This document shows, one piece after another, positions 11,401-21,131 of a DNA stretch of 64,000 bases (the stretch's first letter is position 1; the number at the start of each line of letters is the position of its first letter). Made by a program: the position numbers and the translations under genes. Source of the stretch: Hydra vulgaris (Eukaryota; Cnidaria; Hydrozoa; Anthoathecata; Hydridae); contig NC_088931.1 of NCBI RefSeq assembly GCF_038396675.1, positions 64,319,501 through 64,383,500 of the forward strand, given 5' to 3'. The notes beneath the pieces were generated by a model. It saw only the letters and a program-made list of their open reading frames with translations. It was not told the DNA's origin and searched no databases.

Positions 11401-14400
11401 TATATTTGTGGAACTATTCGCGCAAACCGTAAACACTACAGCAAAGAGATATTAAATGATCAACTTGCAAAAGGCACTGCTGCTTTTTACAAAACTCGCA
11501 ACGAAGACAATAAAATGTTAGCCTGCAAATATCGTGCAACTAAAGACAAATCAGGTAACAAACAAAAAGTTGTTTACATGCTGTCAACATACCACAATCC
11601 AGTGATGGTGGAAACAGGAAAATCTGATAAAAATGGTAACATTATACTCAAACCATCAATGGTCAAGTCATACAATGTGCATATGGGTGGTGTTGACCGG
11701 GTAGACCAGCAATTACATAGAATTCAGGCTCTTCGAAAATCCTATAAATGGTACAAGAAATTAGCTTTTCGTCTAATTCTTCAATGTGCTTTAAATTCAC
11801 AAAAGATTTATACACATAGTACTGGCAGGCACATTTCATACTTGGATTTTTTGATGAGTAACATAAAGTTGATATTTTCACTAACCCCTGAGATCCCTCA
11901 CAACCCTTGTCTTGTTGTTGGAGAGGATTTTGAAAGACTTACTGGCAGGCATTTTCCTTCAATGTTGCCACCAGGCAAGCCAGGCAATAATGATAGGCAC
12001 CACAAAAGATGTCGTGTTTGTTATGCAAAGGGCAAACTGACCGCCAAAGGACATCCCTTGAAAACTGTTTTTGTTTGTAATTTCTGTCCATCACAACCTG
12101 GGTTACATCCTGATGAGTGTTTTCAAATTTATCATACTGTTTTGGACTATTCCTAAAAAGATATTATGTATGTTTATTCATACATAAAATGTTTTCTCAA
12201 GCCAAATGTGTATATATTTTATTAGAAGGAAATTTCCAATTTGTTGGTGTCTTTACAAAAAGTTAGATATCTTTTGATTAAATTATCAAACTTGTTTAAT
12301 TTTTTTTTTGTTTGATCACCACTATAAATGCCTATCTTATTTAATATTAAAAACTATATGTTTATGAATTTATCTGTAAATGTTTTAAGATTAAATTAAG
12401 AAATTATATACTTTTGTTTATTCAATATGTTGTTTTTTCAATCACGTGACTTTTTTTTTTTTTTAATTTCAAATATGAGATTTTTTCAAATAATATTATT
12501 CTTTAACAAAAAAAACAAGGTCTAGTTTGTTATATTCTGACAAGTAGTTTTTATTTTATGGCCTTTCAATTGTTCATGATACAAATTCGTTATTTTACGC
12601 GCAGTCATATAGAAGTTTTTAACTCAGTCGCGAAAGGGTTAAATAAAAAAAATCGGATTTCTTGAAAATACCGTAAAATAGAATACCACATATTTTTAAT
12701 ATAAATTTTACCTGTGTCTAAGGCGCGTTCTACGCACGCGTATACGTGTTAGAGTCTTACGCGCGCAAAGAATAACTTAATTTAGCTAAATTAGATTCTT
12801 CAAACCAAAACATTTACTAATTAAAAAGAATAATTAGATTCAAAAAATTAAAATACAATTAAATATTTTAATAATATTAAAATATATCAAATACAAAATA
12901 AATATTTATCTTATCTAATTTTTCTTTCAAGAAAACAAAAAAAACAACCAAATATTAATTAAAAAGCTTTATCATTATTACGGCATTAACAAAGATAAAA
13001 CTTTAGGGGTAAAGTGTTTTTGCATTTTCAAAATTGTATTTTTTGAAATAAATGTATTGGATTACTTCTAATAAAGAAGTGTTCGTACTGGTTTATCCTA
13101 ACATTCTTTCTAGATATCTTGGTTGAATGGTTCATTCTAGCTTTGCGAATTTCCTTATTCAGAACCTCTAATGACTCTTCAAAGTAGTAACCAATTGGCA
13201 GTTCTAATGCCTCAGATATCTGCGCACCATGTTCCAAGAGTTTATAAACAATTGGGGGAATCACATAACAGCAACAGTTTTTAAGTATAAGAGCTGTAGT
13301 TACATAGCAATGCTGGTCCAAACTTTCAGAGTTCAACTCATGACAGGAGCATACTGACAATAGGACTGTCCTCTATCTAATAATTACATCTACTACCACT
13401 CCCGTTATATCAGCAAAAGTTTCAGTATTTTCAAATGCCTTTTTGGCAGTGATCCCATAGTGTTGCCAAAACCCTGTTTGGGCATATCAACTATAAGACA
13501 ACTATAAGCTCTTCTCTAAACCTCAGTTTGATATTATTTTTTCTATTTTTTACTGATGCTTTTTCATCAGGGGGTTTGGTAAAATATTTTTTAATATCTA
13601 TCTTATATCCTAAATGTAAAATATTTTCAAAAGATCTGAGCTAGCAATGCAGAGTAAAAGGCCCCAAAATAATGCTTTTTCATTGATTGGTTTAATCTTA
13701 TCAATGCTGGGTTATTAAGTTCACTGAGCATAGCTCCGCAAACATTACATGTTGGGAGGACAGAGTGTTAATGAGGGCATTAACCATTTTGTCATCAATT
13801 ATGGTTAAATCTAGTTTAAACTTAAATGTGATAATCGTATCTGGTTTGCCTTCCTCTTCGTCTAACTTTACTTCAAACTTGACTAGTCTATTCATTTCTG
13901 CTTTTAAAAGTTCATATTTATTTCTTATCAATTCTTCTGTTTCTTTTAAAATTAGATATGTGGGGGTGGGTCTTCTTATTTAACATCATTAAACATACCA
14001 TTTAGAGTAGTTGAAGCTGATGTTTCTGTCACAATTAAACCCTCAAGATAACATTTGTGTCTCTCATTCTTAATTTTGTATTAATATGCATTATGTATTA
14101 TCAATGAATTTCTACTAATTTGATACTGGTCATCAGAAAGTTCACACTGAATTTTTAAGCTCAAGGCATTTTCGTTTTTCATTTTTATCGAAAAACTTAT
14201 CTCCGTGCTTTTAACTTTTTCAGAATTTGTAGCACTTTTCATGAGAACATCAAAGTCTTTTTTGATAGGATCTCTAGTGGTTTTTTATTGAAGCTAATGC
14301 CAATGCTTCAGCAGGATGTTCAGCCAATTTGGCAACCTTAAAAAAGATAACATTTAATATTAAAGCGTGTACTATTTTTTAACTGGGTTGAATTAAATTG

Positions 14401-17400
14401 ATTTAGTATTACCCTAGATCTTCTGCTTCTATCATCTAAATCTTTCCAGTCCTTGCACTTTCTGCCACAACGTTTTTTTTTCAACTGTTACATTTTTGTC
14501 CAACCAAGTTTGCTCGCGTTCCTGAAGTCTTGAAAAGGTTCTTGAATGTTTCCTCCGGAAACAGCTTTGATTGGAATTTACATTTAAATATTATTAGAGT
14601 ACTTTTTAGATTTATCATTTCAGGTTTGTCAATACTTTCATATTATAGACCCTCCAGCCTACAAACCTCACATTGAAGAGCCTCGAGTAAATTATCATGA
14701 TTAATTCCTAACTCTTGAATTAAAGAAACTAAATGTATTCTTTTCATGATGAATGTAAGCAATGAACTATTATTAGTTATTTTATACGCAAGTTTTAATT
14801 TTAAAACATGCACTAAGTCATCAGATCTTGCATATTTTGGTTTTTGAGGTTTGATAATTAGTATTATCTGCTTGAGCATGAGTTTTTTTATTAATAGGAA
14901 CTAAATGTATTATTTTTGTGATGAATGTAAGCAATAAACTATTGTTTGCTACTTTATACGCAAGTTTTAATTAAAAACGGAAAAAATCACGCAAAAAACG
15001 AAGTATTTAAAAGGTCTTATTTTAATTGGGGCAAGTTAGGGCTAATGATTTTTATTTTTTCTGTTTTCATATATACCTATCAATGGAAAAATATTAAAAC
15101 CAGCGTGGAATCTAGTGGAATCTTTTAGTTTTTGAACTAAACTCATAATTAAACTAATTAAAAAAATCAATTTATGACACATATTTTTGAGATCTCAGTA
15201 ATGAAAATCTAAAATTAAAATTTTTGTTGTTAATAGTTACCAAACATCTTAAACATATGACTTCAAATTAAATTTTGAACTGTTTTTACCCATATCAATC
15301 TTAAAAGAGTGACACTAAAGAGAGGCTTTTGTGAACGAGTTTTTCGATAAATAAAATAAAATAAGTAATTCTCGGAAAAAGGCGTATAAACTGGTGAAAT
15401 CTTGGAAGTTAACCACAAAAAAATTATTAATTATCTTTAGTGGTATTTTGTAAAATTATCATTTAATAAATTATTTTTTAGCAATAGTTTTTTATGGGGG
15501 ACTTTTTTGACTTTTTTATGGAGTTTGACTTACTGTGCAACGATTCGAATTTAAATACTTGGTTTCAAGAGAAGATTGTCTGAAGAAAAATCATTGAATG
15601 TATGATAAAACAGTGTGTATTATCGACTGTAAAACATGGTGGATGTAGTTTTAAGGTGTAGGGCTGTTTTAGTTGGAATGCCACTGGTGGCATTGTAAAA
15701 ACAGAGGGAATATTGACAAAAGTAGTTTACCTTGACACTTAGAAAAACGTGTAGCAAGTAAGGGTAGTACGACTTAAAAAGTAATGCTGCAGTTATGGAA
15801 AATTGGATTAATGTGAAACCATATTTTTAGAATATTTTAATATAATAAAATATTTTAATAATAATAAATTGCTCCGCATTAACTCTAACTTAAAGCTTAA
15901 CTCCAAAACATATTTTTCAGAACATTGTATAAGTTATTTGTCTGGGTTCGAGAATAATCATATACTGAATAGAATTATTTAGTCTCCCTCATTACCAGAC
16001 TCTCATATAAAATTTTTATAGGATGAAATAAAATTAATGTGAAAAATTAATGTCTAATGATGTAAAAGATGGTAAAATAACTTTGACAAATTGGATAATT
16101 CGTTAGGTAGAAAGCCAAGAATATGTAAGGTTAGTTAATGTCACTAATGGTGACTTATAAGCAAATAAGTTATAAACTAGTCAAATGAGACTTTAGAGTT
16201 GGAAGTTACTGGATGAGGAAAGATGAAGTTTACAAACGAAGACAAGGATTAACAGACGACTGATTGCAAGTTATATGAATCAGGAAAGCAAGATGAAGGA
16301 TAAGAATTCCAAAGAACTGATGTCGAGAAAAATGATCAGACAAATAAGAATTTTTGAAGCACTTATGAACAGTCACAGTAAAAGGATGAGACTTATTTGA
16401 ATAACTAGTAACACAAGAATGAACTTTAGTTGAATGTGCAAAAAACACTAGCTCTTGAGAGCAGTGCCCATTATAGTACTTATAGAAAAGAGAAAGAGAA
16501 GTAACATTACGACAATGTGACCATGGTTGGAGGTTGACTGCAAGAGCAGGTCCATCTTTGTTTACGATTTGTTTTTGCACCTTGTCTAAAAGAAAAAAGA
16601 TATCATTCGAAGATACGCCCCAGAATGGCAACAGTATTTCATAAGAGGACGGATTTGAAATTTATAAAGATAAAGAATAGAATCCTGAGAAAGAAAGTGT
16701 CAAGCATGATAAAGAGATGCAAACTTAGCAGATGCTAATTTTGTAACTGATTTGATATATGGTTTCCAAGAAAGATTGGAAGTAAGTGTTAATCCTAGAA
16801 TACGAAGAGTAGATGACTCATCGAGTACATTACCGTTCATAAATATAGGAAGATCTAAATTATTGTAATAACAATTAACTGTAAAAAATTGAGTTTAATC
16901 TGAGTTAAAGTTCACCAGCCACTGAGAGCCCCATACTGTAGCAGAAGTGAGATCCTTTTCAAGTTCAAATACCCCCTCCAGGCAATCAGAAAGTGTTAAC
17001 TTCTTATCAAAACAAGAATAAATGGTAGTATAATCAGCAAACAATAGCACCTTAGATGTAAGAATTTCTGGGAGATCATTAATGTAAATTAAAAAGAGTA
17101 TAGGGCCAAAGATAGAACTTTGAGGAACCCCTGAAGTTACAGGATATGAAGAAGAGTGTTGTCCATCGAGGACAACTTTTATACTACAATGGATTCAATA
17201 ATCTTAAACAAGTAAGAAAAGATTCAATAATCTTAAAGGTCTTAGCTGATACACCGTAAGATGAGAGCTTATAAAAAAGACCAGCATGTCAAACTTAATC
17301 AAAGACCTAAAAAACGTCGGGAGCAATGACCTTAACCTCTCCACATCTATCTAATGCACAACAAAACCTATCGGTTATTACCGTTAACAAATCAGCAGTA

Positions 17401-18655
17401 GAATGAGCAAACCAATCTCCATATTGAAGATCAGAGAGTAAGTTATTATATTCAAGATAAGAGATTAAGTGTTTTTTGTTGATTAAAGACTCAAAAATCT
17501 TGCTTGCGATAAGAAGACTAATGGAACGGTAGTTAGAGCAGTCAGATCGCTCTCTAGAATTTTCGAAAATAGGGATAAAACATGCTGCTTTCCAAGGCTA
17601 TAACAGGTATGTGTTCCGGACCACAAGCTGTAGAAGAGTCTAAGCAGCAAATCACTTTTGATACAAAAGCTGGGGTGATACGAACGTTAAGCAATGCATA
17701 AATCTGTTTGTCGGCTATATCAGGTAGAACGCGACTAGTGGAATCAAGAGATGATGTTAATGAGAAGTTCTTAGCAAACAGTTCAGCTTTGTCTTTAGGT
17801 GAGGTGACAATATCTGAACCATACAGGAAAGGTGGGATAACAAATTTTCCTTCTTTATAGATACTGTTAAAGAATTTAATTTTTGAGATGGTATACAAGA
17901 TTTCGTGAGCTGAAAATAGCGAGCTTTGGCGTTAGACATAACTACAAAAGGTTAAAGATTTTTACATAAATTATGTATAATTTGTATCAAGTTCTTTAAC
18001 TTATATTTAATTTATAATATATACATAACTATAGACAAAATTAATAAACATTTTGAAAAGCTCACCTTTTAGACTCTTGTCTGCTTTTTTTTTGCCTTTA
18101 ACCATTACGCACTTTTGAAAACCATTCTGCAACTTTCTGACTGAATTTTTGGGGCATTTTTTCACACAACTTGTTTTTTCTTCATTACTTTGGAATAGAA
18201 TATATTCTTTTTTACATTGGCTACAAACAAATGGAGTCTTGCAGAATGCGCAATTTTTTATGAAACAAGCTAAAATTAGGAGGTAAGATTTGTAACCATC
18301 CTACTAGACATGAGTATAGGTATGTAGCCACACTACAAAAAATATCTTAACCATGTTAAAATATTTTTTGAATTATATTAATAAGTTAAAAAAAAAATAG
18401 CTTATTTTTCAATAATAAAAAGTAATCAATAAAATTGCGCTTGAAACTACCAGATTAGATTCAGTGATACCTAAGATTTTAAACAATAATTTAAAGTCTT
18501 GCCTTTTTTAATGATATTACCTGCAGGCATGCAATAGTGTCCCCAACGAATAGAATATCGTTCTTGAAAAGAAAAAGGACATTGTTTTACGCATCCAACT
18601 GATTGGCTGTATTCATTTAGGAGTACTTTATAATGCTTCAATCGACATATTATAT
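8286..18655 (-). CDS. Furin-like cysteine-rich repeat protein, partial multi-exon gene
   Basis: Six minus-strand exons are recognised, in order: 18655-18521, 18269-18066, 9321-9184, 9102-8917, 8740-8555 and 8438-8286. Each has AG..GT borders, is a multiple of three long (135, 204, 138, 186, 186, 153) and begins and ends in phase 1, so the joined reading stays open. The product is a chain of about 50-residue modules with repeated C-x2-C and C-P-x-G/F patterns, for example GCNNQQCTSCVDEYYKLVL, ECDKCLHPYHLLLD, NCNQCTSPDFHPFHRGCVEC and CKECSNLSTCISCIEPFVLD. Such modules occur in furin/PCSK5-type and related extracellular proteins, so a secreted or cell-surface role is likely. Neither the signal peptide exon nor a sure 3' end is seen. 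The 8.7-kb intron between 9322 and 18065 is full of transposons. Confidence 0.72.
8555..8740 (-). CDS. Cysteine-rich gene, exon e
   Basis: Acceptor ..TTATTAG, donor GTAAGC. It encodes 62 residues including CPVPNCNQCTSPDFHPF and CYPTCPSGHFKEKD. Confidence 0.72.
8917..9102 (-). CDS. Cysteine-rich gene, exon d
   Basis: Acceptor ..TTCAAAG, donor GTTACA, a weak donor chosen because phase 1 then matches the next exon (I-A-C junction). It encodes 62 residues including CSDSRCASCKSSIAECDKC and CVHECPTDYITQK. A GTAAGA nearer the TGC codon would break the phase. Confidence 0.68.
9184..9321 (-). CDS. Cysteine-rich gene, exon c
   Basis: Acceptor ..CATTTTAG, donor GTAAAA. It encodes 46 residues, including GCNNQQCTSCVDEYYK and CLKKCPDGYNPIAKICL. 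Confidence 0.72.
9380..9562 (+). pseudogene. Tc1-like transposase remnant, left half of a split copy
   Basis: With frameshifts, the plus strand reads KCFVKNHKNNKNAQLN, then KWTIKDCK, then MWTD. This is the order found in Tc1-family transposases just before and at the first catalytic aspartate (typically W-T-x-x-D-W-K then M/W-S/T-D-E/D-S). The reading resumes at 15,538 across the Transib insertion. Confidence 0.68.
9736..12638 (+). mobile_element. Complete piggyBac transposon
   Basis: TTAA target sites lie at 9732-9735 and 12639-12642. The ends are inverted: CCCTTTCCTGACGCG on the left and, on the minus strand, CCCTTTCGCGACTGAG on the right. A left subterminal region holds small dyads (CGCACCACGGTGC at about 9768; CCGCCTGGCGG at about 9798). 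The single transposase gene between the ends is open, so this copy looks young and possibly able to move. Confidence 0.93.
9958..12156 (+). CDS. PiggyBac transposase, intact (PGBD-type)
   Basis: The 732-residue reading frame is uninterrupted. An acidic N-terminal part (DDSDVDSDIDIDLD and serine/glutamate runs, residues 1-110) is followed by a basic stretch, then the RNase-H-like transposase core from about 210 to 600. The three expected aspartates are present: D383 in LSVDESLVLFKGR, D464 in IVFTDNYYTSPSL, and D580 in MGGVDRVDQQLHR. A C-terminal cysteine-rich zinc-binding domain follows (C685, C688, C707, C710, then H-P-D-E-C and Y-H). The family excises precisely at TTAA. The start follows a short AT-rich leader inside the left end; termination is at TAA before an AT-rich 3' region. 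It lies on the strand opposite to the host gene whose intron holds it. Confidence 0.95.
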   Translation: MAKKRTSYTDMNEILDILFDDSDVDSDIDIDLDNSSDSESILDYANEELLPLSEDLPVQNLVLLSPSTTNTPKNQNFCNDISLSEERANNDLIIESETEEEIYEESSSDISLESDGEKECYETQQLSYNVSQPQKRVRTRGGSRNVSGLHSFDRVAIVDRGACYNLQPNRGQIRVRFPRVRGGRSHQQFINRVVPDQTELQLEWEHVAADNEEKSNDTFPFFSTEGLNVRISGDSTLDFFEAYLTNPILEHIVSESNQYCKDFLSKHPEKANNSYLKNWKAVTVVEMKTFFGLIILMGIVHKPNLNMYWSTDDLYWTPIFSKTMSRDRFKVILKFLHFNNNNDPNLNLNDPNRDRLHKVRPFVNMIRERCRKVYSPRQHLSVDESLVLFKGRLHFRQYIKTKRARFGIKVYELTTADGITLDFLVYCGTGMYDDDKNSTMPSSQRIPIELMGPFLNKGHIVFTDNYYTSPSLASYLLSKRTYICGTIRANRKHYSKEILNDQLAKGTAAFYKTRNEDNKMLACKYRATKDKSGNKQKVVYMLSTYHNPVMVETGKSDKNGNIILKPSMVKSYNVHMGGVDRVDQQLHRIQALRKSYKWYKKLAFRLILQCALNSQKIYTHSTGRHISYLDFLMSNIKLIFSLTPEIPHNPCLVVGEDFERLTGRHFPSMLPPGKPGNNDRHHKRCRVCYAKGKLTAKGHPLKTVFVCNFCPSQPGLHPDECFQIYHTVLDYS
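13020..14880 (-). pseudogene. Decayed Transib/RAG1-like transposase
   Basis: Three minus-strand blocks with frame changes between them lie inside the CACAGTG-ended element. At 14879-14643 the reading begins MLKQIILIIKPQKPKYARSD. Near 14,330-13,950 a block reads ALSLKIQCELSDDQYQISR and IVTETSASTTLN. At 13931-13701 is LDLTIIDDKMVNALINTLSS followed by a cysteine-bearing stretch. At about 13500-13400 is a GFGNT/W-type and AKKAFENTETFADITGV stretch, and at 13360-13028 is LPIGYYFEESLEVLNKEIRK. The last resembles the region around the third catalytic acid of RAG1/Transib proteins (I-G-x-x-x-E-x-x-E-x-x-N-K); the IDDK and G-N-T blocks would match earlier catalytic-core positions. This family link is from memory of motif order. 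The copy is clearly inactive. Confidence 0.6.
15538..16080 (+). pseudogene. Tc1-like transposase remnant, right half of the split copy
   Basis: From the insertion point the reading continues DSNLNTWF, then QCVLSTVKHGGCSFKV and GCFSWNATGGIVKTEGILTK, the usual Tc1 sequence C-x-x-x-T-V-K-H-G-G-G-S followed by W-G-C-F-S. At about 15,990-16,030 SPSLPDSHIKFL then DEIK matches the third motif (S-P-D-L-N-P-I-E-x-L-W). Stops and frameshifts break it. Confidence 0.7.
16200..17940 (-). pseudogene. Decayed non-LTR retrotransposon, copy 2 of the family at 4.6-6.6 kb
   Basis: Minus-strand blocks run from 17,940 down: SNAKARYFQLTKS, then GKFVIPPFLYGSDIVTSPK and LLNVRITPAFVSKVI with LDSSTACGPEHIPVI, the segment upstream of the reverse-transcriptase palm. 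Palm remnants (VPQGS and FADD-type regions) lie at about 17.1-17.0 kb, and the C-terminal part at 16631-16230 includes DKVQKQIVNKDGPA and SLFYKYYNGHCSQEL. It is 5'-truncated, since the endonuclease is absent, and full of frameshifts. It sits within the large intron of the cysteine-rich gene, in the same direction. Confidence 0.85.
18066..18269 (-). CDS. Cysteine-rich gene, exon b
   Basis: Acceptor ..AATTTTAG, donor GTGAGC. It encodes 68 residues including CFIKNCAFCKTPFVCSQC and CVKKCPKNSVRK, then a lysine-rich end. Its phase-1 end joins cleanly to exon c across the transposon-filled intron. Confidence 0.7.
18521..18655 (-). CDS. Cysteine-rich gene, exon a (most 5' exon recognised)
   Basis: Acceptor ..CTTTTAG, donor GTAATA. 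It encodes 45 residues: ICRLKHYKVLLNEYSQSVGC then VKQCPFSFQERYSI and HYCMPA. It has half a module, so earlier exons must exist; none was recognised further right. Confidence 0.62.
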
Positions 18656-20050
18656 CTAAAAGTAGTATAATATACTATTGTTATGTTATTAATGTGAAAA
18701 GTGACAGCAATCTTTGTTCTCTCTATTTCTCAGTTTTAGAGACCAAATTATTGACAAATTATAGTCAAATTTTAAAAAACAACCGAGCTAACTCTACGTA
18801 AGAAGAGCTTGCTAATAATTTATCAAATTTCAATGTCAACAAATAATAAAAATAATGAATCACTCTGATGCATATAGTTTCGTTATGTATTAAAACAAAA
18901 TAATTCCAGATAATATATTATACAATACTTTGCATTCTTGATTTTAATATGATTTTAAAATAAACTAGTGACTTATTATCTATTTTTAGTTGCAAAAAAG
19001 AAATAAAATTTTTTTTAGGCTCAAGTCAAATTCATAAATAAATGTATCGCTAATGACATTTTTATAAACTTGTGACATTAAATATAATTTTACATCTATT
19101 TAATAAGAATCATTTTATAGTTTTGTTTAATTTTGTTAACTATCATTTAAAAATAGTTGGAAATTTTATACTTAATTTTCTAAATATGTCAACAAAAATG
19201 GTGGTAGACGATTTGACTTCACTGTTTTCTTCTTGCCACAAGCAGATTTCTTTTGGTAAAATTTTAATTTATTAAAAAAACTTTATTCTAAAAAAGTTAA
19301 CCGAATATCAACTGCTAAAAATTATTAAAATATTCTTTTTCTTAACCTTAGGTAGGTCAGTAGTCTGGTCCTAATTAAAGTAGTCGTTTCCTAATTAAAC
19401 TTAATCGTTTCCTACCTAAACTATTTGAATTAAAAATGTTCTGAAAATTCTTATATAAAATTTATAATGTAATGAAGTAGCATCTTTAAACCTCGTCAGG
19501 GTTTCAATATTTTCCAGATGTTGAATAAGGTTTTATTTCTTCCAAAGATTTAAAAACTATGGTACAGTTATCAGAGACAATTTTAGGAGAGTGTGTGTGT
19601 AAGGGGGGGGGGGGGGAGCAAAGGTGTTCCACCCCATTTATTTCCCTCACCCCAAGGTAGCTTTCAAGTTATAGTCTATTTTTTAAGTAATATAGTTGAG
19701 TAGTTGAGTATTTGACACAAGTCAGTCGGGTGAATTTTAGTCTTAGGGAGTTTTTTTTTTTATGAACCAGTCGATACTTTTTAAGGATTCACCCCGCCTC
19801 ATTTTATTTGTAGAACCGCCTCTGACGTCTGGGTCCATTAAAACCACCATCATTATAGCCATGTCTGATAATATTTTTCTTTTTAAGAAAGTCTTTTAGA
19901 CTTTTATCCGTAAAATGGAGATCAATAATTTTACTAACATGGTATATATAAATATATATAAATTTGGTCTTGCATTAGGAAAAATAACCGACGTTATTAG
20001 AAAAAATAACCGACGCAATGGTTTTACATGCGTAAGCCTATGTACGTGTG
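18656..20050. other. No gene recognised; AT-rich
   Basis: It is probably intron or upstream sequence of the cysteine-rich gene. The only notable string is a run of about 14 G at 19,603-19,616. The 67-residue frame at 19,072 has no recognisable feature. Confidence 0.5.
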
Positions 20051-20052
20051 CT

Positions 20053-20166
20053 AGTTTTCCTCCCAAAATTTGTTAAAGAAAAGTTTTCCTCCCAAAATTT
20101 GTTTAAGAAAACATATGATACCCAGGTATCATATGTTTTCTTAAACAAATTTTGGGAGGAAAACTT
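20053..20166. repeat. Perfect 42-bp-arm palindrome with an extra direct copy of one arm
   Basis: Arms 20081-20122 and 20125-20166 are perfect reverse complements with a 2-bp centre. A near-identical copy of the first 30 bases of the left arm precedes it directly at 20053-20080. Confidence 0.92.
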
Positions 20167-20191
20167 ACTCATATCAAATCATTCACCATTT

Positions 20192-20354
20192 TTTTTTAAA
20201 ACAAGATAAAACACATTTCATCTTGTTTTAAAAAACCATTATTTTAACTAACAATGAATAAAAAAAAGTGATTTTTGGGAAAACTTTCTTAATGGTTCAA
20301 GTTTAGGAAATAAAGAATATAAATATTCTTACACATATAAATATGTGTAAGAAT
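20192..20354. repeat. Two further hairpins
   Basis: Arms 20192-20207 and 20220-20235 (16 bp, AAAACAAGAT core) form the first; arms 20325-20337 and 20342-20354 (13 bp, ATTCTTACACATA) form the second. Both are perfect. Confidence 0.85.
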
Positions 20355-20859
20355 ATAAAAATTCTTTTTATCAATCTTACACAAACTTCGTTTTTATCTT
20401 ATTTATACACAAACATTATTTTGAAATATGGTAAATAAAATTATAGTGAAACACTCCTCCGAAAAATCAGCAGATTTATTTTTATTTATTGTATTTTTTA
20501 TTTTAATTGCAAGAATATAGAGATATATTTCTCGGATTATTTTTACGTACTCGTTGTTATATTGTATGCAACTATATTTTTATTCACTTCGTATATTTCG
20601 AACTTTATGTTTATGATATTTATATTTGTATATCTTTACCACCAACCTCTGATTGGTAACTTGTAAATACTTTGTAGTTGTAAAATAAACATGTATAAAA
20701 AAAAAAAATAATAATAAGCATACCTCTCTCGAAAAAAAAAACTTTGAATAAATCATTTCTAAAAGACACTTATCAAAATTATATTTTAAAGTGTGTTTCA
20801 CCTTCATGTGTAAGTAAAACTAATGATTAATGAAAATGGCAGTACTGGTGACAAAGTGG

Positions 20860-21025
20860 TAGTACTGCTGACAAAAAGTGTTCGGAGCGACCAAGAAAAA
20901 CAATAATCACTGATGATGTTTCTATTTATAGAATTGTTTGAAGAAATCTTATATACTCAGCGAAACAGATTGCACAAGAAATAAACCTAGCATTTAAAAG
21001 TCGTATTACCAATGAACCTAAATCT
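20860..21025 (+). pseudogene. Tc1-like transposase fragment (N-terminal)
   Basis: The plus strand reads CSERPRKTIITDDVSIYRIV, a stop, then RNLIYSAKQIAQEINLAF. This matches the paired-like helix-turn-helix region of Tc1 transposases (G-R-P-R-K-T-x-x-x-D-D then S-A-x-x-I-A-x-E-L/I-N). Nothing of the catalytic part follows. Confidence 0.62.
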
Positions 21026-21131
21026 AAATTATATAAATAGTAAGATTTTTACATTTTTCTAATATAAAGAATGCGGAGGCTCAAAGAAGACCTAGGTCTT
21101 GTTATCGAGAACGTTGTGAGAACGTCGCTAG

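Larger units (their letters stand above)
9686..12767. mobile_element. Small GC-ended inverted-repeat element split by piggyBac
   Basis: The left arm 9686-9721 starts TGCGCGC and ends TACGCGTGC. The right arm 12734-12767, on the minus strand, has the same start and end with a similar middle. The interior between the arms is only about 150 bp once the piggyBac at 9736-12638 is removed. No target duplication was settled. Confidence 0.6.
9563..15537. mobile_element. Transib/RAG1-like transposon with CACAGTG ends, carrying nested insertions
   Basis: The left end is CACAGTGAGTCAGAAAAGTG (9563 on). The right end, read inward on the minus strand from 15,537, is CACAGTAAGTCAAACTC. The flanks are CGACG (9558-9562) and CAACG (15538-15542), a 5-bp duplication differing by one CpG-type change. 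A CACARTG-like start and a 5-bp GC-rich target duplication are hallmarks of Transib, the superfamily related to the RAG1 recombinase. Removing the small element plus piggyBac at 9686-12767 leaves about 2.9 kb, a normal Transib size. The flanking Tc1 reading frame joins across the site, which confirms the boundaries. The internal minus-strand coding remnant is listed separately. Confidence 0.8.
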
